Source: Shimia sp. R9_2 (GTDB lineage Bacteria > Pseudomonadota > Alphaproteobacteria > Rhodobacterales > Rhodobacteraceae). Taken from it: a stretch of DNA of 64,000 nt. Below the pieces are notes generated by a model. That model saw only the letters and a program-made list of their open reading frames with translations. It searched no databases and was not told the DNA's origin. Shown here piece by piece: positions 53,367-61,255 of this stretch. The position numbers and the translations under genes are program-made. The stretch is from contig NZ_JAGHRO010000002.1 of assembly GCF_017743735.1 (NCBI RefSeq), forward strand, positions 496,001-560,000. Direction: 5' to 3'. Numbering within the stretch: position 1 is the stretch's first letter; every line of letters begins with the position of its first letter.

Positions 53367-53897
53367 ATGAAGACGTCGATCCTTTTGATGATCGTTGGCG
53401 CGCTGGCCATTGTTCTTGGCATTGTCGCGCTGGCATATCCTTTTGCTGCCTCACTGACAGCCACCCTGTTTGTGGGTTGGAGCTTTGTCCTGATGGGATT
53501 GTTGCAAATATTTGCAGCTTTTCGCGCAGACTCAACGGGCGCAAAAATAGTCGGGGGGCTGCTTGGTGTTGTAGCGGCTGCTGTGGGTGTGCACATCGTT
53601 GGTGAGCCCTTGCGCGGGCTGCTGTCGCTGACCCTGATCGCGGGCATCCTGTTTCTCGTTTCAGGCGCCTTCAAACTGGTCTTTGGGCTGGTGAGTTTCC
53701 AGGGCAACGCCCGGCTGGCACTGGTTCTGTCAGGCGCCATCTCGATGGTACTGGGCCTGATGGTGCTCAACAACTTCCCGCAAACCGCATCTGTGCTGCT
53801 GGGCCTGCTTCTGGCTGTCGAAATGCTGTCCAACGGGATCAGCGCCATTGCGCTCGGCCTAGCCGTGCGCAATTTGGAAAACGAAAGCGCAACCTAA
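53367..53897 (+). CDS. HdeD/DUF308 family membrane protein
   Basis: Integral membrane protein of 176 residues with six helices in a pseudo-repeat, the HdeD/DUF308 pattern. E. coli HdeD is linked to acid resistance; the function here is unknown. The ATG at 53367 has GGAG (53357-53360) six bases upstream; the ATG at 53355 is preceded by no site. A CtrA-like box lies upstream. Confidence 0.8.
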   Translation: MKTSILLMIVGALAIVLGIVALAYPFAASLTATLFVGWSFVLMGLLQIFAAFRADSTGAKIVGGLLGVVAAAVGVHIVGEPLRGLLSLTLIAGILFLVSGAFKLVFGLVSFQGNARLALVLSGAISMVLGLMVLNNFPQTASVLLGLLLAVEMLSNGISAIALGLAVRNLENESAT

Positions 53898-53904
53898 AAG
53901 AGTT

Positions 53905-54591
53905 TCACTGGCGGCGGATTTTCTCAACTATCCGCTGCCAGCCCCCCGGCGTCAGCGCAAAAGACATCGTGAATCCCGCACCAAATCCGATCACATCCGC
54001 AACCCAGTCGGGGGCACCGCCAAAAATCAGCCCGAACACCAGCTGGATCGCCACCAACATGCCGATCAGGGAAAAGGCACGAGCCTGCGGCGCACCCACA
54101 GCACCAAGCCGTGTCCACATCAAGAATGTGAACGCTCCGATCAGGCCATAAACACCGGGATAGCTACCAAGCAAAGGGACTGAACTGTCCAAAATCACCG
54201 CGTAGCCCAGCGCGCCCACGGCCCCGGAGATCACAAAAATTGCTAAGGTCGCCCAGCCAGAAAACACCTCGCCGACCATCTTTCCCATAGCCAGCAGCAA
54301 CACACCGCCAAACAGCGCATGGGTGAAGTTGCCATGCACAAACAGATAGCTGACAAAGCGCACAACATGCTCCAGTGGCCAGTTACCAATGTTCATCATC
54401 CAATCGAAGATTTCAGCCGAAAACGCATAGCGCTGGATCGTTTCCAGACGCCACCCCACCGCCGTTGGCCCGCCCACAATCCCTTGCGAGCCCAGCCACA
54501 ACACGGCCTCCACCCCCGCCAGAATGAGGAACAATGCCGTCACAACTGGCGGCAGCGGGTTGATGGGGCTTTGATCGTCGGGATGTGACAT
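53905..54591 (-). CDS. Rhomboid-superfamily protein lacking catalytic residues
   Basis: Membrane protein of 228 residues with about six helices and a rhomboid-like layout. The expected G-x-S-G active-site serine segment reads G-V-Y-G (146-149), so Ser is Tyr148. The N-terminal H-x-x-x-x-H-x-x-x-N pattern keeps H86 and H91 but has Gly at the Asn position (95). The catalytic His of the last helix is Asp (ADVIGF, about 198-202). So it should not be a protease; it may act as a pseudo-rhomboid (iRhom/Derlin-like) chaperone. AGGAG precedes the ATG. It diverges from trpS. Confidence 0.72.
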   Translation of the reverse strand: MSHPDDQSPINPLPPVVTALFLILAGVEAVLWLGSQGIVGGPTAVGWRLETIQRYAFSAEIFDWMMNIGNWPLEHVVRFVSYLFVHGNFTHALFGGVLLLAMGKMVGEVFSGWATLAIFVISGAVGALGYAVILDSSVPLLGSYPGVYGLIGAFTFLMWTRLGAVGAPQARAFSLIGMLVAIQLVFGLIFGGAPDWVADVIGFGAGFTMSFALTPGGWQRIVEKIRRQ

Positions 54592-54615
54592 GCCTGTACT
54601 CCTTGCCCGTAATTC

Positions 54616-54644
54616 TTGACGGGGTTTGACCTCGTAGGTAAGCC
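54616..54644 (+). promoter_or_regulatory. Candidate promoter for trpS
   Basis: TTGACG (54616-54621) and TAAGCC (54639-54644) with a 17-base spacer, 34 bases before the ATG at 54678. No Trp-rich leader peptide was seen. Confidence 0.45.
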
Positions 54645-54677
54645 AAGCGCGTTAACAAATCCAGACGGAGTATTCCT

Positions 54678-55715
54678 ATGAACGAGGCGGTCCAAACGTC
54701 CTCCACCTTTACCCCACGCGTCTTTTCCGGGATCCAACCCTCGGGCGGCCTGACGCTGGGCAATTATCTTGGCGCGATGAAGCGCTTTGTCGACATGCAA
54801 GAGGCCGGTACGCATGAGACCGTCTACTGCATGGTTGACCTACACGCGATCACCGTCTGGCAAGATCCTGAGAAGCTGCGCCATGCGACCCGCGAGCTCT
54901 GTGCAGGCTTTATCGCCGCCGGCATCGACCCACAGAAATCCATTCTGTTCAATCAGTCGGCCGCACCTGAGCACGCACAGCTTGCCTGGGTCTTCAACTG
55001 CGTCGCCCGTATGGGCTGGATGCAGCGCATGACGCAGTGGAAAGACAAGGCAGGCAAAAACCAGCAGAACGCCTCGCTGGGCCTGTTTGCCTACCCTGCC
55101 CTGATGGCGGCGGACATTCTGATCTACCACGCCACCCACGTACCGGTGGGCGAAGATCAGAAGCAGCACCTTGAGCTGACCCGTGATGTGGCGATCAAGT
55201 TCAACCACGACTATGGCGTGGACTTCTTCCCGGTCACTGAACCAGTGATCGAAGGCGCGGCTACCCGCGTCATGTCTCTGCGCGATGGCTCCAAAAAGAT
55301 GTCCAAATCTGACCCGTCAGATGCCTCCCGCATCAACATGACCGATGACGCGGACACCATCGCCAAAAAGATCCGCAAGGCCAAAACCGATCCGGAAGGC
55401 CTGCCTTCTGAAGCCGAAGGTCTGGAGGATCGTCCAGAGGCCCGCAACCTTGTGAACATCTACGCTGCCCTGTCAGAACAGTCCGTTGCACAGGTGCTCG
55501 CAGAGGTCGGCGGCAAGCAGTTCTCGGAGTTTAAACCGATGCTTTCAGAACTGGCTGTTGAGAAGCTCGCTCCGATCTCCACCGAGATGGCGCGTCTCAT
55601 GCAGGATCAAGCAGAGATCGACAAAATCCTTGCCCACGGCGCAGGCCAAGCCCGCGAGCTCGCCGCACCGATCCTGAAGAAAACATATGAGATTGTCGGC
55701 ATGGTCGGCGCCTGA
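54678..55715 (+). CDS. trpS: Tryptophanyl-tRNA synthetase
   Basis: Class I synthetase of 345 residues. The HIGH-equivalent region is [10 protein letters not shown] (about 22-31) and the KMSKS loop is K-M-S-K-S (about 209-213). It is followed by a strong terminator. It begins 87 bases from the divergent rhomboid gene. Confidence 0.97.
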   Translation: MNEAVQTSSTFTPRVFSGIQPSGGLTLGNYLGAMKRFVDMQEAGTHETVYCMVDLHAITVWQDPEKLRHATRELCAGFIAAGIDPQKSILFNQSAAPEHAQLAWVFNCVARMGWMQRMTQWKDKAGKNQQNASLGLFAYPALMAADILIYHATHVPVGEDQKQHLELTRDVAIKFNHDYGVDFFPVTEPVIEGAATRVMSLRDGSKKMSKSDPSDASRINMTDDADTIAKKIRKAKTDPEGLPSEAEGLEDRPEARNLVNIYAALSEQSVAQVLAEVGGKQFSEFKPMLSELAVEKLAPISTEMARLMQDQAEIDKILAHGAGQARELAAPILKKTYEIVGMVGA

Positions 55716-55740
55716 GCGCTGGGTCAAACCGTTTGGCAAT

Positions 55741-55779
55741 ATAGGGGCTCGCCTGAGATGGCGGGCCCCTATTTTGTTC
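55741..55779 (+). terminator. Rho-independent terminator after trpS
   Basis: ATAGGGGCTCGCC / GGCGGGCCCCTAT, a 13-bp stem with one G-T pair and a 6-base loop, followed by TTTGTT. Confidence 0.85.
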
Positions 55780-55805
55780 GAGACCACTCCACGCAACACC
55801 TACCT

Positions 55806-55852
55806 TCGAGAGGGCGCAACGCTTCTCGGCACACCCTCTCGAGACGGCGCAA
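55806..55852. promoter_or_regulatory. Inverted and direct repeats upstream of the unknown membrane protein
   Basis: TCGAGAGGG (55806-55814) and its inverse CCCTCTCGA (55834-55842); in addition CGAGAGGGCGCAA (55807-55819) recurs as CGAGACGGCGCAA (55840-55852) at a 33-base interval, 12 of 13 identical. Possible regulator sites for the gene starting at 55943; nothing else recognisable is in this gap. Confidence 0.4.
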
Positions 55853-55942
55853 ACCTACAGTTAAATAGATCAGTCGTGAGATTGCGGCGTTTGTGCTATA
55901 TTGACGGGATCGTTTTGTTGATTGGTTTGTTGCGGTTCTCTT

Positions 55943-57445
55943 ATGAGTGGATTTGCCAATGTGTTGCGGCGGATAACACCTTCCCAAGAAGGCGTCCTGA
56001 ATATCGCGGAAATGGCGCGTGCCTTTATCGGGACCTGCCTCGCGATCACTTGGCTTCTCGTGCTCTATGCTTTCACCATTTGGATGGTCGTGGGCAGCCT
56101 CAGCACAATCCTACTTCATGATGAATTTGTCGCCGCAGGGATTGAAGGCACCTTTCAGGATATCGCCTTGGCCGAACAGCAGGTCGTCATGCAGCAGGAA
56201 ACGATCTGGCGACAGCTGGATGAGGTGGATCACTACGAAAACCTTGAATTTAACGCCAACCAAAGGTCAGCGAATTTCGCGACTTCTGATGATTGGGTCT
56301 CATATATCGATTTTCATAGCGCAACCTCTCCGCAATCCATCGACTACTACGCCTCACTCGCGCTTTGGGAGTTTGTTGAGACTGACCTGTTCCACATGGC
56401 CCAAGCCGAGTGCCAGAGAGACGGCAAAGATGCGAACTCAATCACCAATAGGTTCTGCCGGGAAATCGAAAATCTCGATGAACAGAATGATCGCCTCTAT
56501 GGCATGCGGCTCGACATAGAGACCTCCGATCTCATGGCATATCGCGAAAACCTCTACAAAAAAGCCACGACAATCCGAAACGAGCACCCGCTCAGCCAGC
56601 ACATCACGGCAGTCGGGTTCTTTTACCGCTGGGGCTACACCTATCTGATCTACCTGCCACGCCCGGTCATGGTGATGGTTTTGACCATGTCGATGGGCAT
56701 TTTGGGCAGCGTCATTACCATGACCTGGAAACTGCTTGGCAGCGACAAACTGAGCATACGCAGCCTTGCCATGTTGCCTCTGGTTGGCTGTATGAGCGCC
56801 TTCGTCATCCTTGTGTTTGCCAAAGCGGGGCAAATCACGCTCTCAACGGGGATCGACCCGGGATCACTCAATCCGTTTTTCATTTCCTTTCTGGGCATCA
56901 TCTCCGGTCTTCTCTCCGAAAGCGCCTATGCGCGCATGGCCCAGATTGGTCATCGCTTCTTTGAAGCTTCTGATGACATCACCCGCTGGGGAATTGGGCT
57001 GGACGCCATCGCGCAGAGCGAAGGTCTCAGCCCTGATGACCTGTCCTCCATCCTCGGCATCCATCCTTCAGATCTGCAAAACATCCTGAGCGGGGAAAGC
57101 CCGGCAACGCCGGAACATCAGACACTCATCGCAGCAGCGCTGCGCCGCCCGGTCGAGACTTTATTCACCGATCTGCGTCCACATCCGAACCAAGAGGTTG
57201 AACCTCCTGCCCCACTCCAGAATGGTAATCTTGTTTCCGACCAGAGCTACACCAAGGTTCTGCAGGCGCTATTGGACAATGGAGAGAAAGATCTCGAAGC
57301 CCTCGCCGCAGAATTGGAAGCCCAGACAGGAGAACTCTCTGATGTTCTGTCAGGCAATGCCGCGGTGCCGGAAGGGTGGAAACCAATCATTCAAAAGTTC
57401 GCTCAAAACACGCCCACAGATCCAGCCACCAACGCCAACGATTGA
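55943..57445 (+). CDS. Unrecognised multi-span membrane protein with C-terminal HTH-like segments
   Basis: Protein of 500 residues that I do not recognise. A first helix (about 25-48) is followed by a large, charged, soluble loop of about 190 residues (with a HYENLEFNAN segment and a likely coiled region), then three helices (about 243-265, 280-300 and 320-340). The last ~160 residues are cytosolic: two stretches resemble Cro/C1 helix-turn-helix units (SPDDLSSILGIHPSDLQNIL near 373, and DLEALAAELEAQTGELSDVL near 455), each followed by a short helix. I start at the ATG at 55943; a clear Shine-Dalgarno is not visible. Possibly a membrane-bound sensor or regulator, but this is inference. Confidence 0.65.
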   Translation: MSGFANVLRRITPSQEGVLNIAEMARAFIGTCLAITWLLVLYAFTIWMVVGSLSTILLHDEFVAAGIEGTFQDIALAEQQVVMQQETIWRQLDEVDHYENLEFNANQRSANFATSDDWVSYIDFHSATSPQSIDYYASLALWEFVETDLFHMAQAECQRDGKDANSITNRFCREIENLDEQNDRLYGMRLDIETSDLMAYRENLYKKATTIRNEHPLSQHITAVGFFYRWGYTYLIYLPRPVMVMVLTMSMGILGSVITMTWKLLGSDKLSIRSLAMLPLVGCMSAFVILVFAKAGQITLSTGIDPGSLNPFFISFLGIISGLLSESAYARMAQIGHRFFEASDDITRWGIGLDAIAQSEGLSPDDLSSILGIHPSDLQNILSGESPATPEHQTLIAAALRRPVETLFTDLRPHPNQEVEPPAPLQNGNLVSDQSYTKVLQALLDNGEKDLEALAAELEAQTGELSDVLSGNAAVPEGWKPIIQKFAQNTPTDPATNAND

Positions 57446-57476
57446 GCGGTCGCCGCTGAGACAGCACGCCGGAAAA

Positions 57477-58244
57477 TTACGATTGCTCAAAAAGCGCTGC
57501 GCTCAGCCGCTTGGCCGCAGCGTGCAGCACATCAACCCGCTCCACAGCTTCCGAAAGTTTGACCCGCTGCGTCGGCCCATGAAATGCTAGGGCGGAGACA
57601 AACCGTCCAGCCGGATCTTTCACCGGCACGGCCAATGCCACCATACCTTCCAAAAACTCTTCTTGATCCAGTGCGTAGCCCTGCCGCGCGATCAATGCGA
57701 GTTCCTCGAGCAGACTTTCCTGCGACGTATGTGTTGCCTCAGTCATGCCTTCCAAGGTCAGCGTCGCAACAAATCTCTTGCGGGCAGCAGGGGCCAGACT
57801 CGCCAGAAAGCTTTTCCCACTTGCGGTGCAGTGAAATGGCACATGGGTGCCAATCGGCAGCTGAATGCGAAACGCCCAATCGGTTTCCACGCGATCCAGA
57901 TAGCTCATACCCGCATCTTCCGGCACCACATAGTTCACCGTCTCACCGATCTGATGCGCCACATCCAAAAGGATCTGCCGCCGGGCGATGTGGTCGCGAG
58001 AATTATAGAGCAACCCTGCCCCAAGCTCGCGCAATCGGCGCGCCACCTGAAAGCGGCGCGAGTTGCCTTGGCGGGTTAGAAATCCGTTCTGCTCCAGCGT
58101 TGCACAAAGGCGATGCACAGTCTGCTTGGGCAGGCCAAGCGCGGCATTGATCTCCGTCGCAGTCATCGCCTGATCGCTACGCCCGAGGATCTCGAGGATC
58201 ATCAGCGTGCGCAGATTGGTCGGTATGCGGTCAGTCTCGGTCAT
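57477..58244 (-). CDS. IclR-family transcriptional regulator
   Basis: Regulator of 255 residues with an N-terminal winged HTH (about 25-65, TATEINAALGLPKQTVHRLCATLE) and a C-terminal IclR effector domain (about 85-250). It is divergent from the GMC oxidoreductase gene across 109 bases and probably controls the GMC-TRAP genes. Inducer unknown. Confidence 0.9.
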   Translation of the reverse strand: MTETDRIPTNLRTLMILEILGRSDQAMTATEINAALGLPKQTVHRLCATLEQNGFLTRQGNSRRFQVARRLRELGAGLLYNSRDHIARRQILLDVAHQIGETVNYVVPEDAGMSYLDRVETDWAFRIQLPIGTHVPFHCTASGKSFLASLAPAARKRFVATLTLEGMTEATHTSQESLLEELALIARQGYALDQEEFLEGMVALAVPVKDPAGRFVSALAFHGPTQRVKLSEAVERVDVLHAAAKRLSAALFEQS

Positions 58245-58277
58245 CTTTCCCTTGGGTAAGAAAGGTTTTGATTTATG

Positions 58278-58337
58278 AGTGAATCACTGTAGCGTCAACA
58301 ATTGAGCAAAAAACAAGACAAAAAGTCTCATTTTTTG
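58278..58337. promoter_or_regulatory. Operator-like palindromes in the iclR / GMC divergent region
   Basis: AGTGA-A-TCACT (58278-58288, perfect arms) and a longer interrupted inverted repeat CAAAAAAC..GAC / GTC..TTTTTTG (58307-58337; 11 paired bases with a 2-base mismatch). Both fit IclR-type sites, and the second is just before the GMC start. Confidence 0.5.
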
Positions 58338-58353
58338 AATTTTGGGAGGAAAA

Positions 58354-59955
58354 TTGGAGTTTGACTACGTTGTAGTGGGCGCCGGCTCGGCCGGATGTGT
58401 CCTTGCCAACAGGCTGTCAGCAGATGGACGGTACACCGTCGCGCTGCTGGAGGCTGGCCCGCGCGACAGCAACCCATGGATCCATATCCCCGTCGGTTAT
58501 TTCCGCACCATGGGGAACCCATACACCGACTGGCGTTATCAGACACAACCCGATCCCGGCATCGCGGGACGCTCCATTCCATGGCCGCGCGGACGGGTGC
58601 TGGGTGGCTCCAGCTCCATCAACGGATTGCTCTATGTTCGCGGTCAGGCGCAGGACTATGACGGATGGGCGCAGCTCGGCTGCACCGGTTGGGCATGGGA
58701 TGATGTGCTGCCCTATTTTAAACGCTCCGAGCGCTGGGAAGGTGAAGATTGCTCCGGCCTGCGCGGCACAAACGGGCCTCTGTCTGTGCAAAACTCCCGC
58801 CTCACACGGGAGGTTGTCGATCTTTGGGTCGATGCGGCGGAAGCTGCAGGCTATCGGCGCAACCCCGACTACAACGGCTCAGATCAAGAAGGTGTGGGCT
58901 ACTTTCAGCTCACTATGCGAGGTGGGCGACGGTGCTCCTCGGCAGTTGCCTACCTCGCGCCTGCGCGCCACCGACACAACCTCGAGATACTCACCGAGGC
59001 ACAGACCGAAAAGATCCTCGTTCAAAATGGCCGCGCCACCGGCGTGCGGGCGCGCCTGAAGGGCAAGCCGCAAGACATAACCGCGCGCGGCGAGGTCATC
59101 CTCAGCGCTGGGGCCATTGGCTCACCCCAGATACTGATGCTTTCCGGTATTGGAGACCCGGATGCGCTCGCACCCCACGGCATCTCGCCCGAAGCTGCGC
59201 TGAAAGGGGTCGGCAAAAACCTGCAGGATCATCTGCAGGCACGCCCCGTCTTCAAAACCCGCCTCAGCACCATCAATGTTGAGACCAGCAATATCCTCAA
59301 GCAAGCCGCCATCGCCCTGCAATACGCAGCCACCCAGCGCGGCCCGATGACCATGGCCGCAAGCCTTGGCACGGGGTTTCTCAAAACCGCTGAACATCTT
59401 GAGACGCCGGACATCCAGTTTCACATTCAACCGTTTAGCGCAGACAGCCCCGCCGCGGGTGCTCACAAGTTCTCCGCCTTCACAGCCTCGGTGCTGCAAC
59501 TGCGCCCGGAAAGTGCCGGACATCTGGAACTGAAATCCGCCAATATCGATGATCACCCCGAGATCCATCCGAACTACCTTGCGACCGACACCGATTGCCA
59601 CACCATCGTAAAGGGCATTCAGATCGCACGCAAAATAGCGCAGACCGAGCCGCTGAAATCGCAAATTACCGAAGAATACGCACCGGGCCGCGAAATTGCA
59701 TATGACGATGAGGCCGGCACATTGGATTGGGCGCGCAACACCGCCGTCACAATTTATCACCCCACAGGCACCTGCAAAATGGGCACGGACCCCATGGCCG
59801 TGGTTGACGCGCGTCTGCGGGTGATTGGGGTCGACGGCCTGCGCGTTGCAGACGCCTCCATCATGCCCCGCATTGTCAGCGGCAACACCAATGCGCCCGC
59901 CATCATGATTGGCGAGAAAGCCAGCGACCTCATTTTGGAGGACGCTGCCCCATGA
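58354..59955 (+). CDS. GMC-family FAD alcohol/choline dehydrogenase-like oxidoreductase
   Basis: Flavoprotein of 533 residues that oxidises alcohols. The FAD-binding segment V-V-V-G-A-G-S-A-G is at the N-terminus (about 5-13), the GMC signature 1 R-V-L-G-G-S-S-S-I-N (about 77-86), and the active-site pair is in Y-H-P-T-G-T-C-K-M-G (His about 469) and S-G-N-T-N (Asn about 512). The start is TTG at 58354 with GGAGG five bases upstream; the TTG four codons earlier is a weaker alternative. Genes for uptake follow, so it may oxidise an imported alcohol. Confidence 0.9.
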   Translation: MEFDYVVVGAGSAGCVLANRLSADGRYTVALLEAGPRDSNPWIHIPVGYFRTMGNPYTDWRYQTQPDPGIAGRSIPWPRGRVLGGSSSINGLLYVRGQAQDYDGWAQLGCTGWAWDDVLPYFKRSERWEGEDCSGLRGTNGPLSVQNSRLTREVVDLWVDAAEAAGYRRNPDYNGSDQEGVGYFQLTMRGGRRCSSAVAYLAPARHRHNLEILTEAQTEKILVQNGRATGVRARLKGKPQDITARGEVILSAGAIGSPQILMLSGIGDPDALAPHGISPEAALKGVGKNLQDHLQARPVFKTRLSTINVETSNILKQAAIALQYAATQRGPMTMAASLGTGFLKTAEHLETPDIQFHIQPFSADSPAAGAHKFSAFTASVLQLRPESAGHLELKSANIDDHPEIHPNYLATDTDCHTIVKGIQIARKIAQTEPLKSQITEEYAPGREIAYDDEAGTLDWARNTAVTIYHPTGTCKMGTDPMAVVDARLRVIGVDGLRVADASIMPRIVSGNTNAPAIMIGEKASDLILEDAAP

Positions 59956-60008
59956 CCAGAATTCGGAAGAGGAAGGGCAACATGCCACCAAAGACAACAC
60001 CAGGTTAG
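59952..60008 (+). other. Possible 18-codon leader frame between GMC and TRAP genes
   Basis: ATG overlapping the GMC stop (ATGA) opens an 18-codon basic frame that ends just inside the hairpin at 59998-60025. It could be a leader peptide or chance. Confidence 0.15.
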
Positions 60009-60025
60009 TGCCTTCGGCCCTGGTG
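59998..60025 (+). promoter_or_regulatory. Hairpin upstream of the TRAP dctP gene
   Basis: CACCAGG / CCTGGTG, 7 bp perfect with a 14-base loop, no U-run, 42 bases before the dctP start. May affect mRNA processing or attenuation. Confidence 0.35.
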
Positions 60026-60067
60026 AGACAAAAACACGTCCAGAAGGCACACATCTAGGGAGGAAAC

Positions 60068-61165
60068 ATGATGTTCAAGTTGAAATCCGTTGCGGTGGGG
60101 GTCGCTACCCTCGCCCTAACCGCCTCGGCGGCGGTCGCTGAAACCGTGATCCGGGTCCAATCCGTGATCCCGGCGCAGGCGGATGAAGTGCATATGCTGA
60201 ATGAATTTGCCGCAGATGTCGCCGCGCTGACCGATGGATCGGTCAAAATCGAAGTATTGCCTGCAGGCGCCGTGGTTGGCGTGCGTGAAACACTGGATGC
60301 GGTTGACAGCGGCCTGATCGAAGGCGGATTTGCCTGGACCCACTACTGGGGCGGCAAGCACCCTGCGGCCAACCTCTTTGGTGCTCCCATCGCGGGCGCT
60401 GGTGTCGGCCTTGATAACATCGCCTTCATGTCCTGGTTCCAATACGGCGGGGGCAAAGAGCTCTATGACCGCCTGTGGGACGAGATGGGCGTGAATGTGA
60501 AGGGCTTCATGCTTCAGCCGGTTGGACCAGAAGCACTGGGATGGTTCCCCGAGCCGATTGCCTCCATGGACGACTTCCGCAAACTGCGCTTCCGCGCGCC
60601 TCCCGGCATGGTTGGCAAAGCCTATAGCGACATTGGCGTTGCCGCCGTGGCGATGGGCGGCGGGGACATCCTGCCTGCCCTTGAGAAAGGCACAATTGAT
60701 GCGGCCGAATGGTGCTGCCCCAAGCCTGACTCCGTCTTTGGCTTCCAGAAGGTGCTGAAGCACTACTACCTGCAAGGTCTGCACCAGGTTGTTGTGAACG
60801 CCGACCTTTACATCAACGGCGACGTCTATGACGGGCTGACTGATGGCGAAAAGAAAGCGCTGGAAGTTGCGGCTAACGCCTCACTCTCCAAAGCGATGTC
60901 CTACCGCATCTATGAAAACGGCAAGGCGCTGAAGGATCTGACCGAAAACCACGGCGTGCAGCTGCACGACACGCCAACAGATTACTTCACCGAATACATG
61001 AACGCCGCCCAAGCCTCTCTGGAAGCGGCTGCTGCGGAAAATGAGTTCTTCGCAGAAGTCTGGCAGTCCCAAAAGGACTTTGCAGAAATCGCCGTCCCAT
61101 TCTGGGCGGGGGCACAGACCTCCAATGCGAACCTCGGCAAGGCCTTTGCTGACAGCCTGAAGTAA
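60068..61165 (+). CDS. dctP: TRAP transporter substrate-binding protein DctP
   Basis: Periplasmic receptor of 365 residues with a signal peptide (about 1-24, VAVGVATLALTASAAVA). DctP fold; the conserved substrate Arg segment is R-F-R-A-P-P-G (about 176-182), and the tail (WCCPKPDS) is shared with the TakP/keto-acid or mannitol-related TRAP branches. GGGAGGAAAC precedes the ATG. It is transcribed with the DctQM gene; ligand unknown. Confidence 0.9.
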   Translation: MMFKLKSVAVGVATLALTASAAVAETVIRVQSVIPAQADEVHMLNEFAADVAALTDGSVKIEVLPAGAVVGVRETLDAVDSGLIEGGFAWTHYWGGKHPAANLFGAPIAGAGVGLDNIAFMSWFQYGGGKELYDRLWDEMGVNVKGFMLQPVGPEALGWFPEPIASMDDFRKLRFRAPPGMVGKAYSDIGVAAVAMGGGDILPALEKGTIDAAEWCCPKPDSVFGFQKVLKHYYLQGLHQVVVNADLYINGDVYDGLTDGEKKALEVAANASLSKAMSYRIYENGKALKDLTENHGVQLHDTPTDYFTEYMNAAQASLEAAAAENEFFAEVWQSQKDFAEIAVPFWAGAQTSNANLGKAFADSLK

Positions 61166-61183
61166 GGCTGGCCACACGCGACC

Positions 61184-61213
61184 GGAAAGCCCTGACCACG
61201 CTCGGGGCTTTCC
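61184..61213 (+). terminator. Intercistronic hairpin after dctP
   Basis: GGAAAGCCC / GGGCTTTCC perfect 9-bp stem with a 12-base loop, between dctP and dctQM. Such hairpins often make binding-protein mRNA more abundant than permease mRNA. Confidence 0.5.
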
Positions 61214-61255
61214 ACAGCATTCAGAAATCCAGAACTTCCAACAAGGGCGGGTCTC

